NCBI GenBank assembly: GCA_937968125.1
Contig: CALBUI010000140.1
Span: 1-32,801 of the forward strand
Direction: 5' to 3'
DNA length: 32,801 bases
Origin: an uncultured Anaerolineales bacterium
GTDB lineage: Bacteria; Chloroflexota; Anaerolineae; Anaerolineales; UBA4823
Shown here: positions 9,502-18,171 of the stretch, piece after piece
Layout: each line of letters opens with the position of its first letter
How positions within the stretch are numbered: position 1 is the stretch's first letter
Notes under the pieces: generated by a model
The model's database searches: none
What the model saw: the letters and a program-made list of their open reading frames with translations, nothing else
What the model was told of the DNA's origin: nothing
Position numbers and translations under genes: made by a program

Positions 9502-11703
9502 TTATCCTCGATCACCCTTCTTGCCACCACGGTACCGGTTTTTGCGCTGACCACCACCGGAGCTTTTCCGGCCGCCGGCCCGATCTTTCTGCCTGGCTTC
9601 TTCAGCGGACCAACCTTCTAAGACAGCTTGTCTTGAAAGACGGATCTTCCCTGCCGGATCAATATCGGTAACCATAACCGTGATCTCATCCCCCATACGA
9701 ACCACATCTTCCACCCGGTTCACCCGTTCACTATCCAGCTGAGATATGTGCACAAGGCCATCCGTGTTGGGTAGAATTTCGACAAAGGCGCCGAAATCAG
9801 TTACCCGCACAACTCGTCCAGTGTAAATGCGCCCAATCTCTGCCGATTCGGTGAGAGCCAGAATCCGGTCGCGAGCCATCTCCTCACTTTCCCCATCGGT
9901 GGCTGCGATGAAGATTGAACCATCTTCGTTGATATCGATACGTGTATCCGTCTCTTCCTGGATGCTGCGGATCGTTTTTCCGCCGGGTCCAATCACTGCG
10001 CCGATCTTATCCACCGGAATTTGAACCACAGTTATGCGTGGTGTATGTGGTTTAAGGGCTGGTCTAGGTTCGGGGATAGCTGCTAGCATCGTCTCCAGGA
10101 TCGAAAGCCTAGCCAGACGGGCTTGCTCAAGCGCCTGGGCCATGATCTGGGGGGTGATGCCTTTAATCTTGATATCCATTTGCAGAGCTGTAACCCCATC
10201 CTTCGTTCCGGCAACTTTAAAATCCATATCGCCCAGGTGATCTTCCATACCAAGAATATCAGTTAAAACTGCATATTCATCGCCTTCACCTTTGATCAAC
10301 CCCATCGCAATTCCAGCTACAGGAGCCTTGATCGGCACCCCGGTATCCATCAAAGCCAGGGTTGAAGCACAAACTGAGGCCATCGAGGTGGAGCCATTTG
10401 ATGACAATACTTCCGACACCAAACGCATCGTATAGGGGAATTCTCCTTCTGCGGGGATGACTGGAATCAAGGCTCTTTCTGCTAAAGCACCATGGCCAAC
10501 TTCTCTTCGTGAAGCGCCTCGCAAAAAGCGGGTCTCACCGACTGAGAATGGAGGGAAGTTGTAATGGTGCATATAGCGCTTTGATTCTGCTGGGGAAAGG
10601 GTATCAAGTTCTTGAGCTTCCCGGGGGGTTCCAAGGGTTGCCAGGGTTAAAACCTGGGTTTCGCCCCTGGTGAACAAACCTGATCCATGTGCCCGGGGGC
10701 TCACTTCAACTTCACTCCAGATATGACGCAGGTCGGTTGGACCGCGTCCATCTGGACGGACGCTTTGTTTGAGGATTCGTCCTCGAACGACATCTTTCTC
10801 TGCCTGCTCAAATGCCTGTTTAATACTTCCAGCTAAGGATTCATCTTCTGCTGAAAGCTCATCAACTACAGAAGCGCGTAGTTCGTCGATGGCGCCATAT
10901 GTGGAGGAAATTTCATAAGGTTGATTGAATAATTCTTCCAGACCTGGTATAACCCGCTCATAAACGGAATTCTTAAGGCCTTCATCCAAGGTAAAGCTAG
11001 GATAATCGCGCTTCGGTTTACCAAGTTCCGACGCCATTTGTTCTTGCAGATCGACGATCGACTGGATTGCCTGGTGACCGTGCTCTAAAGCTGCTACCAA
11101 CACATCTTCCGAAATGAATTCTGCGCCACATTCAACCATCAAGATGGCCTCTCGTGTACCCGCCAGGCGCAAATCCAAATCGGATTCGATCTTCTCATTA
11201 AAGGTTGGATTGAGGACAAACTCTCCGTTGATGCGCCCAACCCGCACTGCACCAACTGGTCCTCCCCAAGGGACATCTGAGATCATCAGGGCAGCCGAAG
11301 CTGCATTTACGGCCAGGATATCAATTGGGTTTTCTGTATCCGCTGAAAACGAATACAGGATTACCTGGACATCATTGCGCATGTCTTTTGGGAACAAAGG
11401 TCGAATTGGACGATCTGTCAAGCGCGCGATAAGGATTGCTTCCTCACTGGGACGTCCTTCCCGGCGGAAAAAAGATCCGGGAATCCGCCCACCGGCGTAC
11501 ATTCGTTCTTCATAGTCCACTGTCAATGGGAAGAAATCGATCCCTTGGCGGGGCTCTCTACCCATCGTTGCCGTGGCAAAAACGACGGTATCTCCGACAC
11601 GCAGCGTCACAGCGCCGCCTGCCTGTCCGGCTAATTTCCCGGTCTCCACGGTGATCTCTTTGTCACCAACCATGGTGGTATAACTTTTTACTTCTGATTG
11701 CAT
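9502..11703 (-). CDS. pnp: Polyribonucleotide nucleotidyltransferase (PNPase)
   Basis: Two RNase PH domains, KH (IGAVIGPGGKTIRSIQEETD) and S1 (GRIYTGRVVRVTDFGAFVEILPNTDGLVHISQL) domains. Confidence 0.97.
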   Translation of the reverse strand: MQSEVKSYTTMVGDKEITVETGKLAGQAGGAVTLRVGDTVVFATATMGREPRQGIDFFPLTVDYEERMYAGGRIPGSFFRREGRPSEEAILIARLTDRPIRPLFPKDMRNDVQVILYSFSADTENPIDILAVNAASAALMISDVPWGGPVGAVRVGRINGEFVLNPTFNEKIESDLDLRLAGTREAILMVECGAEFISEDVLVAALEHGHQAIQSIVDLQEQMASELGKPKRDYPSFTLDEGLKNSVYERVIPGLEELFNQPYEISSTYGAIDELRASVVDELSAEDESLAGSIKQAFEQAEKDVVRGRILKQSVRPDGRGPTDLRHIWSEVEVSPRAHGSGLFTRGETQVLTLATLGTPREAQELDTLSPAESKRYMHHYNFPPFSVGETRFLRGASRREVGHGALAERALIPVIPAEGEFPYTMRLVSEVLSSNGSTSMASVCASTLALMDTGVPIKAPVAGIAMGLIKGEGDEYAVLTDILGMEDHLGDMDFKVAGTKDGVTALQMDIKIKGITPQIMAQALEQARLARLSILETMLAAIPEPRPALKPHTPRITVVQIPVDKIGAVIGPGGKTIRSIQEETDTRIDINEDGSIFIAATDGESEEMARDRILALTESAEIGRIYTGRVVRVTDFGAFVEILPNTDGLVHISQLDSERVNRVEDVVRMGDEITVMVTDIDPAGKIRLSRQAVLEGWSAEEARQKDRAGGRKSSGGGQRKNRYRGGKKGDRG

Positions 11704-11914
11704 GTTTGCTCCTTGTTTACATCACCAGGGATCAGGGACTGGAAGCTGTGGGCAACGTTTGAAGATTAACCCGTTGTCAGCAGTCTCCAATTCCCAACCT
11801 CCCGGCGGTTGGATTAGTTAATAATTCACTCCTGGTAGAAACACTTCCGCAGTTGTGTATCCCCTGGCGGTCTTGCAAACCTCTCGGTATCTAAATTCAA
11901 AATTATTAGGATAC

Positions 11915-11952
11915 AAAAAAAGAGTAGATGGGAACCTGCTCGCCATCTACTC
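11915..11952 (-). terminator. Intrinsic terminator of rpsO
   Basis: Minus strand GAGTAGATGG-loop-CCATCTACTC followed by TTTTTTT. Confidence 0.85.
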
Positions 11953-11961
11953 GGCAAGGGA

Positions 11962-12237
11962 CTATGATTTCCGGCGGATGTTCAGACGGTCTGTTAATGC
12001 TTGGTATCGCTGGTAATCTTTCTTTCGTATATAGGCTAACAACCTTCGCCGACGACCAACCATCTTCAACAATCCCCTTCTTGACGATTCGTCGTGTTTA
12101 TGCGTCCGCAAATGGTCGGTAAGATAGTTAATCCGATTTGTTAATAATGCTATCTGCACTTCAGGAGAACCCGTGTCTCCTTGATGACGGGAAAACTCCT
12201 CTATGACTGTCTTTTTTGAATCTTTGTCCATGCTCAT
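11962..12237 (-). CDS. rpsO: 30S ribosomal protein S15
   Basis: [50 protein letters not shown]. Confidence 0.97.
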   Translation of the reverse strand: MSMDKDSKKTVIEEFSRHQGDTGSPEVQIALLTNRINYLTDHLRTHKHDESSRRGLLKMVGRRRRLLAYIRKKDYQRYQALTDRLNIRRKS

Positions 12238-12335
12238 GACGTCTGCAAACTCCTAGTGATAATAAAAAATACTGCAGGTCTCCGTACCAGTAGTGCTTCC
12301 TTACCTACCACTGGTAGGGCTAGTCAGCGGGGCTG

Positions 12336-12344
12336 ATTATACCA
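12336..12344 (-). promoter_or_regulatory. Extended -10 promoter for rpsO
   Basis: Minus strand TGGTATAAT about 100 nt upstream of rpsO; weak -35. Confidence 0.45.
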
Positions 12345-12382
12345 GAGAAGTCTAAAAAATTGGAATTCCCCGTTTTGGCAAG

Positions 12383-13186
12383 CTAACTTTCCAGCAGGAC
12401 TGTTCGCAAATATGGTTGAGTATCGATTGGAAAGTAGCTCAAACTATTTCTTATATACCAGCTAATCGAAGCATTTTCACCCGCAGTTTTTTTTGCTTGC
12501 CCTAAGAAATAGGCAGTTTCTTCAGGTGCCAGATGAGCGAGAACCTCAATTATTTCAAGGATTTCAGTCTTTAATGGAGTCATTTCTGCCCGCATCAACT
12601 TTCCGAGCTGGTTGAAGAGTTGAGGATAATTCTCAAAATTGCCGCTTTCCAAAAGGGGTGGAATTGCTAATAAACCGAGGCGGTTATATCGCACCTCTTC
12701 CGATGAGAGCCATGTCCCAATATGTTCCAGGTAGTCACCTGGATATTCCTTTAATAATCTCACCAGTCCAGAATAAACCATTGCTTTGATCAATCTTTCT
12801 TCCGAAGTTGAGGTCACCCATAGTTCTACACGCGTAATAATTGCTTGAAATGGTTTGGGTGATACCTGTCCCACCAAGGATAATGCCAATAATCGAAATT
12901 CCAGGATTGATTCCATCCACAAAGTATCTGCTAATTCCAAAGCAGGCTCCCGGCTATCTATGGAAAACTGGTTCATTTCCTTCTCAACAGCAGGCAACAC
13001 AGGCGCGGGCACATGGTAAGCATGCATGAGCGGGGGAGGCTCACCGACCTGACCTGATCGAAATGTTCGGTCTGCATAAAAGTCAAGAAACGAATGGAAG
13101 GCGCGGCAAAACTTGTCGGGATCGCCAACAAATTGGGTCAATTCCGCGGCTTGGATTTTTAAACGACCTGGTTGGATTGCAGGCAT
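12383..13186 (-). CDS. Conserved hypothetical, possible alpha-helical HEAT-like repeat protein
   Basis: Long helical ORF in operon context; repeat-like helices (WVTSTSEERLIKAMVYSGLVRLLKEYPGDYLEHIGTWLSSEEVRYNRLGLLAIPPLLE). Family not recognised with certainty. Confidence 0.6.
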   Translation of the reverse strand: MPAIQPGRLKIQAAELTQFVGDPDKFCRAFHSFLDFYADRTFRSGQVGEPPPLMHAYHVPAPVLPAVEKEMNQFSIDSREPALELADTLWMESILEFRLLALSLVGQVSPKPFQAIITRVELWVTSTSEERLIKAMVYSGLVRLLKEYPGDYLEHIGTWLSSEEVRYNRLGLLAIPPLLESGNFENYPQLFNQLGKLMRAEMTPLKTEILEIIEVLAHLAPEETAYFLGQAKKTAGENASISWYIRNSLSYFPIDTQPYLRTVLLES

Positions 13187-13224
13187 GGTCCTCAGTCAAT
13201 CCTCAAAATAAAAATTTCGAGTAA

Positions 13225-13770
13225 TTACTTCGACTCTGAGTGGAGAATCAATAATTGGAACGCCCCTTCGACATCGGGAGAAAAAGTGACCATTGAGCGA
13301 TATTTTTCCGGGACATATTCACCAAGTTGTTCGTAGAAGTGGTCGATCATTTCTTGCCAAATCTGACCGACAAAAATCAACGGTCGCTTAGGGATTGCCT
13401 GGACTTGAATCTGATTCCACATCACAGCGAATTCTGCAACTGTGCCGATCCCTCCGGGTAAAACCAGGGCAGCATCGCAATTCTCGATTAATGCATACAT
13501 TCTTTCTTCGAGGGTAGCAAAACGCAGTTCTTCCTGTATCCACTTGTTCGGTGAGACTGCTCGCCAAGCTTCGATTTGGTCACAAGTAACCCCAATCACA
13601 TGTCCACCAGTCTCGGCTGCCCCCTTAGATACTGCCTCCATCGTACCGATATAACCTCCGGTAAGGACAGAAAATCCTGCCAGACCGATCAGTTTACCCA
13701 ATTCGTAGGCTTGTTCATAAGCTGTCTCACCCGGAACCGGGCTCGAGCCGCCAAACACAGTTATATTCAT
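13225..13770 (-). CDS. LOG-family / TIGR00725-like protein
   Basis: VFGGSSP, LTGGYIGTMEAVSKGA and LVLPGGIGTVAEF motifs (Lysine decarboxylase-like / LOG family). Confidence 0.85.
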   Translation of the reverse strand: MNITVFGGSSPVPGETAYEQAYELGKLIGLAGFSVLTGGYIGTMEAVSKGAAETGGHVIGVTCDQIEAWRAVSPNKWIQEELRFATLEERMYALIENCDAALVLPGGIGTVAEFAVMWNQIQVQAIPKRPLIFVGQIWQEMIDHFYEQLGEYVPEKYRSMVTFSPDVEGAFQLLILHSESK

Positions 13771-13777
13771 TTAGAGA

Positions 13778-14080
13778 TTATCCATCCCAACTTCGGCCGT
13801 AATTTCGATCAAGTTTATTCATCACAGCCTGCTCAAGATCGATTCCGGCTACACTGGCTATCTGTAGGAGGTAAAGGGTGACATCGGCGAGTTCATCGCC
13901 CAGCTCATCCACGTCTGGTTGATCATCATTCCACTGGAAATGTTCCAACACCTCGCCCGCTTCCAGGGACAAGGAAATTGCCAGGTTGCGGAGGGTTTGA
14001 GGCCTGGGGCTGTCATGCTCATACCAGCCCTGGGCACGTACAAATTTGTGCATTTCACCGGTTAGTTCTTTAATATTCAT
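13778..14080 (-). CDS. MazG-like nucleotide pyrophosphohydrolase
   Basis: ISLSLEAGEVLEHFQW...DELGDELADVTLYLLQIA; EExxE/ExxD MazG-type motif. Start taken at the internal ATG. Confidence 0.85.
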   Translation of the reverse strand: MNIKELTGEMHKFVRAQGWYEHDSPRPQTLRNLAISLSLEAGEVLEHFQWNDDQPDVDELGDELADVTLYLLQIASVAGIDLEQAVMNKLDRNYGRSWDG

Positions 14081-14090
14081 AGATTTATCG

Positions 14091-14119
14091 ATTATATAAA
14101 TCAAACTGGGATTGGTCAA
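14091..14119 (-). promoter_or_regulatory. Promoter of the mazG-like gene
   Basis: Minus strand TTGACC-N17-TATAAT, 10 nt from the ATG. Confidence 0.65.
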
Positions 14120-14296
14120 CCAGGAGTCGTCCAGGCAAAGCTGGTAAATGAATTGAAAGTACGTCTTGAAAGAATATCATTGAATCGCCAGGTACAGTGG
14201 CTATGGTAAACTAATTCAATATTCCTCCATTTACGTGCATTTGATCCCTGATCCGGGCCTAATTCCCACCCCCATTTCATCTGATTCCTCTCTTTC

Positions 14297-15088
14297 ATGC
14301 GCCTCTTTTGGGAACTCAGCAAACTTGCATTCCAGCGCCAGCTGACTTATCGCGCGGCAACATTAGCTGGTCTGGCAACAAACTTCTTTTTTGGCATGCT
14401 GAGGGCTTCAGTATTAATCGCCCTATTTCATGGCAATTCAGAAATCGCCGGCATGACTATCACCGATGCTATAACCTACACTGGATTGACCCAAGGCACG
14501 ATTGCATTCTTAAGTTTATTTTCCTGGTTCGAAGTCATGAACTCAGTTTACACTGGGGCAGTCAGTTCAGATATGTTGAAACCGATGAATTATTTCAATT
14601 TCTGGTTAGCACAGGATACGGGACGGGCTTTCGCCAGCTTTCTTCTGCGCGGCTTGACGATCATGATCGCTTACGCGATTTTCTTCGATATCACTACCCC
14701 TCAATCGATGCCCCAGTGGTTGGCATTTTTCATGGTCCTGATCCTGGCCTGGTTGATCAGTTTCTCCTGGCGATTTCTGGTCAACCTGGCTGCGTTTTGG
14801 ACACCAAATGCACTTGGCATCGCACGGCTCGCCTTCATCCTCTCCTGGTACATGTCAGGTTTTCTCTTTCCATTGCGATTCTTCCCGCCCTGGTTCGTTA
14901 AATTATGCTACCTGACGCCATTCCCATACACGATCAACGCCGTCGTTGAAGTTTATCTCGGCCTGGTAGACGGCCAGGCTTTAGTTGGAATTATCCTGGC
15001 CCAAGTTGCCTGGATCTTGATGCTCATCCTGGCAAGCATGATCGCGCTGCGCGCAGGCGTTCGTCGATTGGAGATTTTGGGTGGCTAA
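14297..15088 (+). CDS. ABC-2 type transporter permease
   Basis: Six-TM hydrophobic ORF translationally overlapping a second permease and adjacent to an ABC ATPase. Confidence 0.82.
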   Translation: MRLFWELSKLAFQRQLTYRAATLAGLATNFFFGMLRASVLIALFHGNSEIAGMTITDAITYTGLTQGTIAFLSLFSWFEVMNSVYTGAVSSDMLKPMNYFNFWLAQDTGRAFASFLLRGLTIMIAYAIFFDITTPQSMPQWLAFFMVLILAWLISFSWRFLVNLAAFWTPNALGIARLAFILSWYMSGFLFPLRFFPPWFVKLCYLTPFPYTINAVVEVYLGLVDGQALVGIILAQVAWILMLILASMIALRAGVRRLEILGG

Positions 15089-15899
15089 TATGTGGTATTC
15101 GATCGATATCTACCGGCGATTAATATCTGTAAACATACGGGGACAACTGCAATACCGGGTATCCTTCCTTTTTGATTTTCTCGCCACAGCCCTAATCACC
15201 GTTCTTGCTTTTGGTTCAGTCGCCCTTATTTTGCAGCGATTTAATAATATCGGCGGGTGGACTGTTTTCGAAATTGCGTTTCTGTTTGGCATGGCGGAGA
15301 CCGCCTTTGGAACGATGGACATGATATTCAGCGGGTTCGATCCACCTTATTTTGGTCAGAGGGTTAGGATAGGCAGTTTCGACCAGATGCTTCTCAGACC
15401 TGTGAACCTCATCGCCCAGATTTTTGGATCACAGTTCATCTTGCGCAGATTGGGTCGCATAATCCAGGGATCAATTATCCTGCTGATCGCCTTAACTCAA
15501 TTGGATATTCAATGGACGGCAATAAAAATAACGATGATACCGATTGTGTTTGTCAGTCTGGTGATCTTCTTTGGGGGTTTATTCATCATCGGCGCAACGC
15601 TTTCCTTCTGGACGATCGAATCCCTGGAAGTAGTTAACCTATTCACCTATGGCGGGACTGAGATGATCCAGTATCCGATGAGTATCTACCCGGATATTAT
15701 CCGCAACTTTTTTACGTTCATCTTACCGGCAATCTTCCTCTTATACTACCCCGCGTTATATATACTCGACAAACCAGATCCTTTAGGAATGCCTGCTATT
15801 GCACCATTCCTGGCGCCGTTTGTAGCCATGGCAGTTTTTACGCTTGCCATCGTGATCTGGAACTACGGTTTACGTTTCTACCAAAGTACCGGTTCATAG
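15081..15899 (+). CDS. ABC-2 type transporter permease (DUF990-like)
   Basis: Multi-TM ORF; FGMAETAFGTMDMIFSGFDPPYFGQRVRIGSFDQMLLRPVNL resembles DUF990/ABC2_membrane_6 permeases. Confidence 0.82.
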   Translation: MANMWYSIDIYRRLISVNIRGQLQYRVSFLFDFLATALITVLAFGSVALILQRFNNIGGWTVFEIAFLFGMAETAFGTMDMIFSGFDPPYFGQRVRIGSFDQMLLRPVNLIAQIFGSQFILRRLGRIIQGSIILLIALTQLDIQWTAIKITMIPIVFVSLVIFFGGLFIIGATLSFWTIESLEVVNLFTYGGTEMIQYPMSIYPDIIRNFFTFILPAIFLLYYPALYILDKPDPLGMPAIAPFLAPFVAMAVFTLAIVIWNYGLRFYQSTGS

Positions 15900-15920
15900 A
15901 CATCAGGGATACTAGAGCAA

Positions 15921-16919
15921 ATGCCAGCAATTATCACCGTCGAGGATCTTAATAAGCATTTCAAGGTTTACAAACATCACCGCGGGATTTTGGGTCCCTT
16001 GCGAAATCTATTTTCGCGGGCATCTTCTTTGGTACGAGCAGTTGATGGGATCACCTTTGAAATCAAATCTGGAGAATTGGTAGGGTATTTAGGACCTAAT
16101 GGGGCAGGTAAGTCGACCACATTAAAAATGCTCACTGGCTTGCTGGTCCCTACCTCGGGGAAAATTATCGTGCAAGATCAAATTCCCTGGAAAAACCGCA
16201 CGAATTATGTTGCTGAAATTGGGGCTGTGTTTGGTCAGCGAACGACTTTATGGTGGGATTTACCTGTCATTGAATCTCTCGATTTGTTGCAGCACATCTA
16301 TAAAATTCCAGATGATCGCTTTCAGCAAAATCTAAATGAATTTAGGGAATTACTCGAACTGGACACATTTTTGAATACGCCAGTCAGAGCGCTGTCTTTA
16401 GGCCAGCGAATGAGGGCCGATATTTGCGCCGCGCTTCTCCATGACCCAAAGCTATTATTCCTTGATGAGCCAACCATTGGCTTGGATGTGGTTGCCAAGG
16501 AGCGAATCCGACAGTTCATCCAGCATATTAACGAAGAACGCGGCATTACCGTTTTATTAACCACTCACGACCTTTCAGATGTTGAAAAACTTTGCAAGCG
16601 GGTTATGATCATCGATCATGGAAAACTGCTCTACGATGGTAAACTACACCTACTACAAGAAGATTTTGGTGGTAAACGTCAATTGATTGTGGATTTTATG
16701 GAAAACTATGAATCAGTAAGCGTAGAGGGTGGCACGATTACCGAACGCGATGGCACAAGAATGACCATTCATTTTTCCAGCCAGGAAATCACCGCCTCCG
16801 AATTAATCAATCAGCTCTCAGCCCACTACAGGATTAGAGATTTAGAAGTGCGCGAACCTGACATAGAGACAACTATTCGTAGAATTTACGAAGATCGATT
16901 GTTAGAACAACCCGAATGA
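15921..16919 (+). CDS. ABC transporter ATP-binding protein
   Basis: Walker A GPNGAGKST, signature LSLGQRMRAD, Walker B LLFLDEPTIGLD, H-loop TTHD. Confidence 0.95.
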   Translation: MPAIITVEDLNKHFKVYKHHRGILGPLRNLFSRASSLVRAVDGITFEIKSGELVGYLGPNGAGKSTTLKMLTGLLVPTSGKIIVQDQIPWKNRTNYVAEIGAVFGQRTTLWWDLPVIESLDLLQHIYKIPDDRFQQNLNEFRELLELDTFLNTPVRALSLGQRMRADICAALLHDPKLLFLDEPTIGLDVVAKERIRQFIQHINEERGITVLLTTHDLSDVEKLCKRVMIIDHGKLLYDGKLHLLQEDFGGKRQLIVDFMENYESVSVEGGTITERDGTRMTIHFSSQEITASELINQLSAHYRIRDLEVREPDIETTIRRIYEDRLLEQPE

Positions 16920-17848
16920 GCGAATCAAAACCCAAGCGCCGAAATACAGAAACCAGCTCCTTTGGAACACCAGGAAGGATCAGCCATGATTCTGGGAAGT
17001 TTTATGCGAGCCGGTTATACGAGGGTGTCCCCGGAGATCAGGATATCGATGAAGTAGAAAACAGGATTCTTACTGATGACCTGGATCGCTTGTACTGCAC
17101 ATCCAGCGAAAAAATGGACGAAGTACCGGACTCCAGCGTTCATCTAATGATCACCTCACCCCCTTACAATGCTTCAAAAGATTATGATCAGGATCTAAAC
17201 TTGAGTGAATACCTCCAGATGTTGGGGAGAGTCTGGCAGGAGACATTCAGGGTTTTGGTCCCTGGTGGGCGAGCATGTATAAATGTGGCTAACCTGGGCA
17301 GAAAACCTTATATTCCACTTCATGTTTATATCGTGGACTTGATGATGGAAATTGGTTTCCTCATGCGTGGGGAGATTATCTGGAACAAGGCCTCCAGTGC
17401 CAGCCAATCTACAGCCTGGGGCAGCTGGCAATCGGCCTCAAATCCAGTTTTGCGGGATATTCACGAATATATCCTTGTTTTTTCAAAGAGCAATTTCAAG
17501 CGAGATAGAGGTTCTAAGGAAAATTCAATTGATAGGGATGAATTCCTGGATTGGACGAAGAGTGTATGGTCTTTTCCTGCAGTCTCAGCGAAAAAAATTG
17601 GTCACCCAGCGCCATTTCCTGAAGAATTACCCCATCGACTGATCCAACTTTATTCATTTAGTGGGGATGTGATCTTGGATCCGTTTGCCGGCAGCGGCAC
17701 AACCTGTCTGGCTGCGGCGAGAGATGGGAGGCATTATATCGGTTACGATACGGATGAAGAATATATTAAATTATCCAGGGACCGAATTGAAGCATTCCTT
17801 AAAGAGCGAAACGCTACTGATAGTAAAGATATCCCCAAAGAAGAATAA
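16916..17848 (+). CDS. Solitary DNA methyltransferase (N6_N4_Mtase, beta-class order, TSPPYN catalytic motif)
   Basis: TSPPYN motif IV upstream of DPFAGSGTT motif I; ATGA overlap with the ABC ATPase gene. Confidence 0.88.
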   Translation: MSESKPKRRNTETSSFGTPGRISHDSGKFYASRLYEGVPGDQDIDEVENRILTDDLDRLYCTSSEKMDEVPDSSVHLMITSPPYNASKDYDQDLNLSEYLQMLGRVWQETFRVLVPGGRACINVANLGRKPYIPLHVYIVDLMMEIGFLMRGEIIWNKASSASQSTAWGSWQSASNPVLRDIHEYILVFSKSNFKRDRGSKENSIDRDEFLDWTKSVWSFPAVSAKKIGHPAPFPEELPHRLIQLYSFSGDVILDPFAGSGTTCLAAARDGRHYIGYDTDEEYIKLSRDRIEAFLKERNATDSKDIPKEE

Positions 17849-17858
17849 TTTTCTCAAA

Positions 17859-18095
17859 CTAGATCAAATTCTCTGAACCCTCATCCCTCGCGTCCAAAAT
17901 CGCCTCCAGGGCAGCTTGGGCTGATTCTCGTTGGCTGGGCTGCCATCCCGATTCAGACTGCATGCGTTGAAGGTGTTCCAGAACGGTGTTCTGCTCTTCT
18001 TCGTCTAGCCTGTTGAATGCCTGTCTGATCACCTCAGACTGACGGGAAAGGATCATTTCCCAAACATTGTTAAAATTCTCAAGATTGCCATTCAT
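17859..18095 (-). CDS. Small hypothetical protein
   Basis: MNGNLENFNNVWEMILSRQSEVIRQAFNRLDEEEQNTVLEHLQRM...; start supported by an immediately upstream promoter (18103-18130). Confidence 0.6.
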   Translation of the reverse strand: MNGNLENFNNVWEMILSRQSEVIRQAFNRLDEEEQNTVLEHLQRMQSESGWQPSQRESAQAALEAILDARDEGSENLI

Positions 18096-18102
18096 CGGCT
18101 GG

Positions 18103-18130
18103 ATTATAACGCTAGAATTGTGCATTACAA
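18103..18130 (-). promoter_or_regulatory. Promoter for the small hypothetical gene
   Basis: Minus strand TTGTAA-N16-TATAAT, 7 nt from the ATG. Confidence 0.6.
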
Positions 18131-18171
18131 TTATGATTAAGACTGGAATTTGAGCGATTAAAGACATTATC

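Noticed and set aside
11114-11515. 133-aa plus-strand ORF opposite pnp
   Set aside because: Antisense shadow of a highly conserved gene.
14308-14901. 197-aa ORF in alternate frame within the first ABC permease
   Set aside because: Out-of-frame overlap of a clear multi-TM permease; His/Arg/Trp-rich junk composition.
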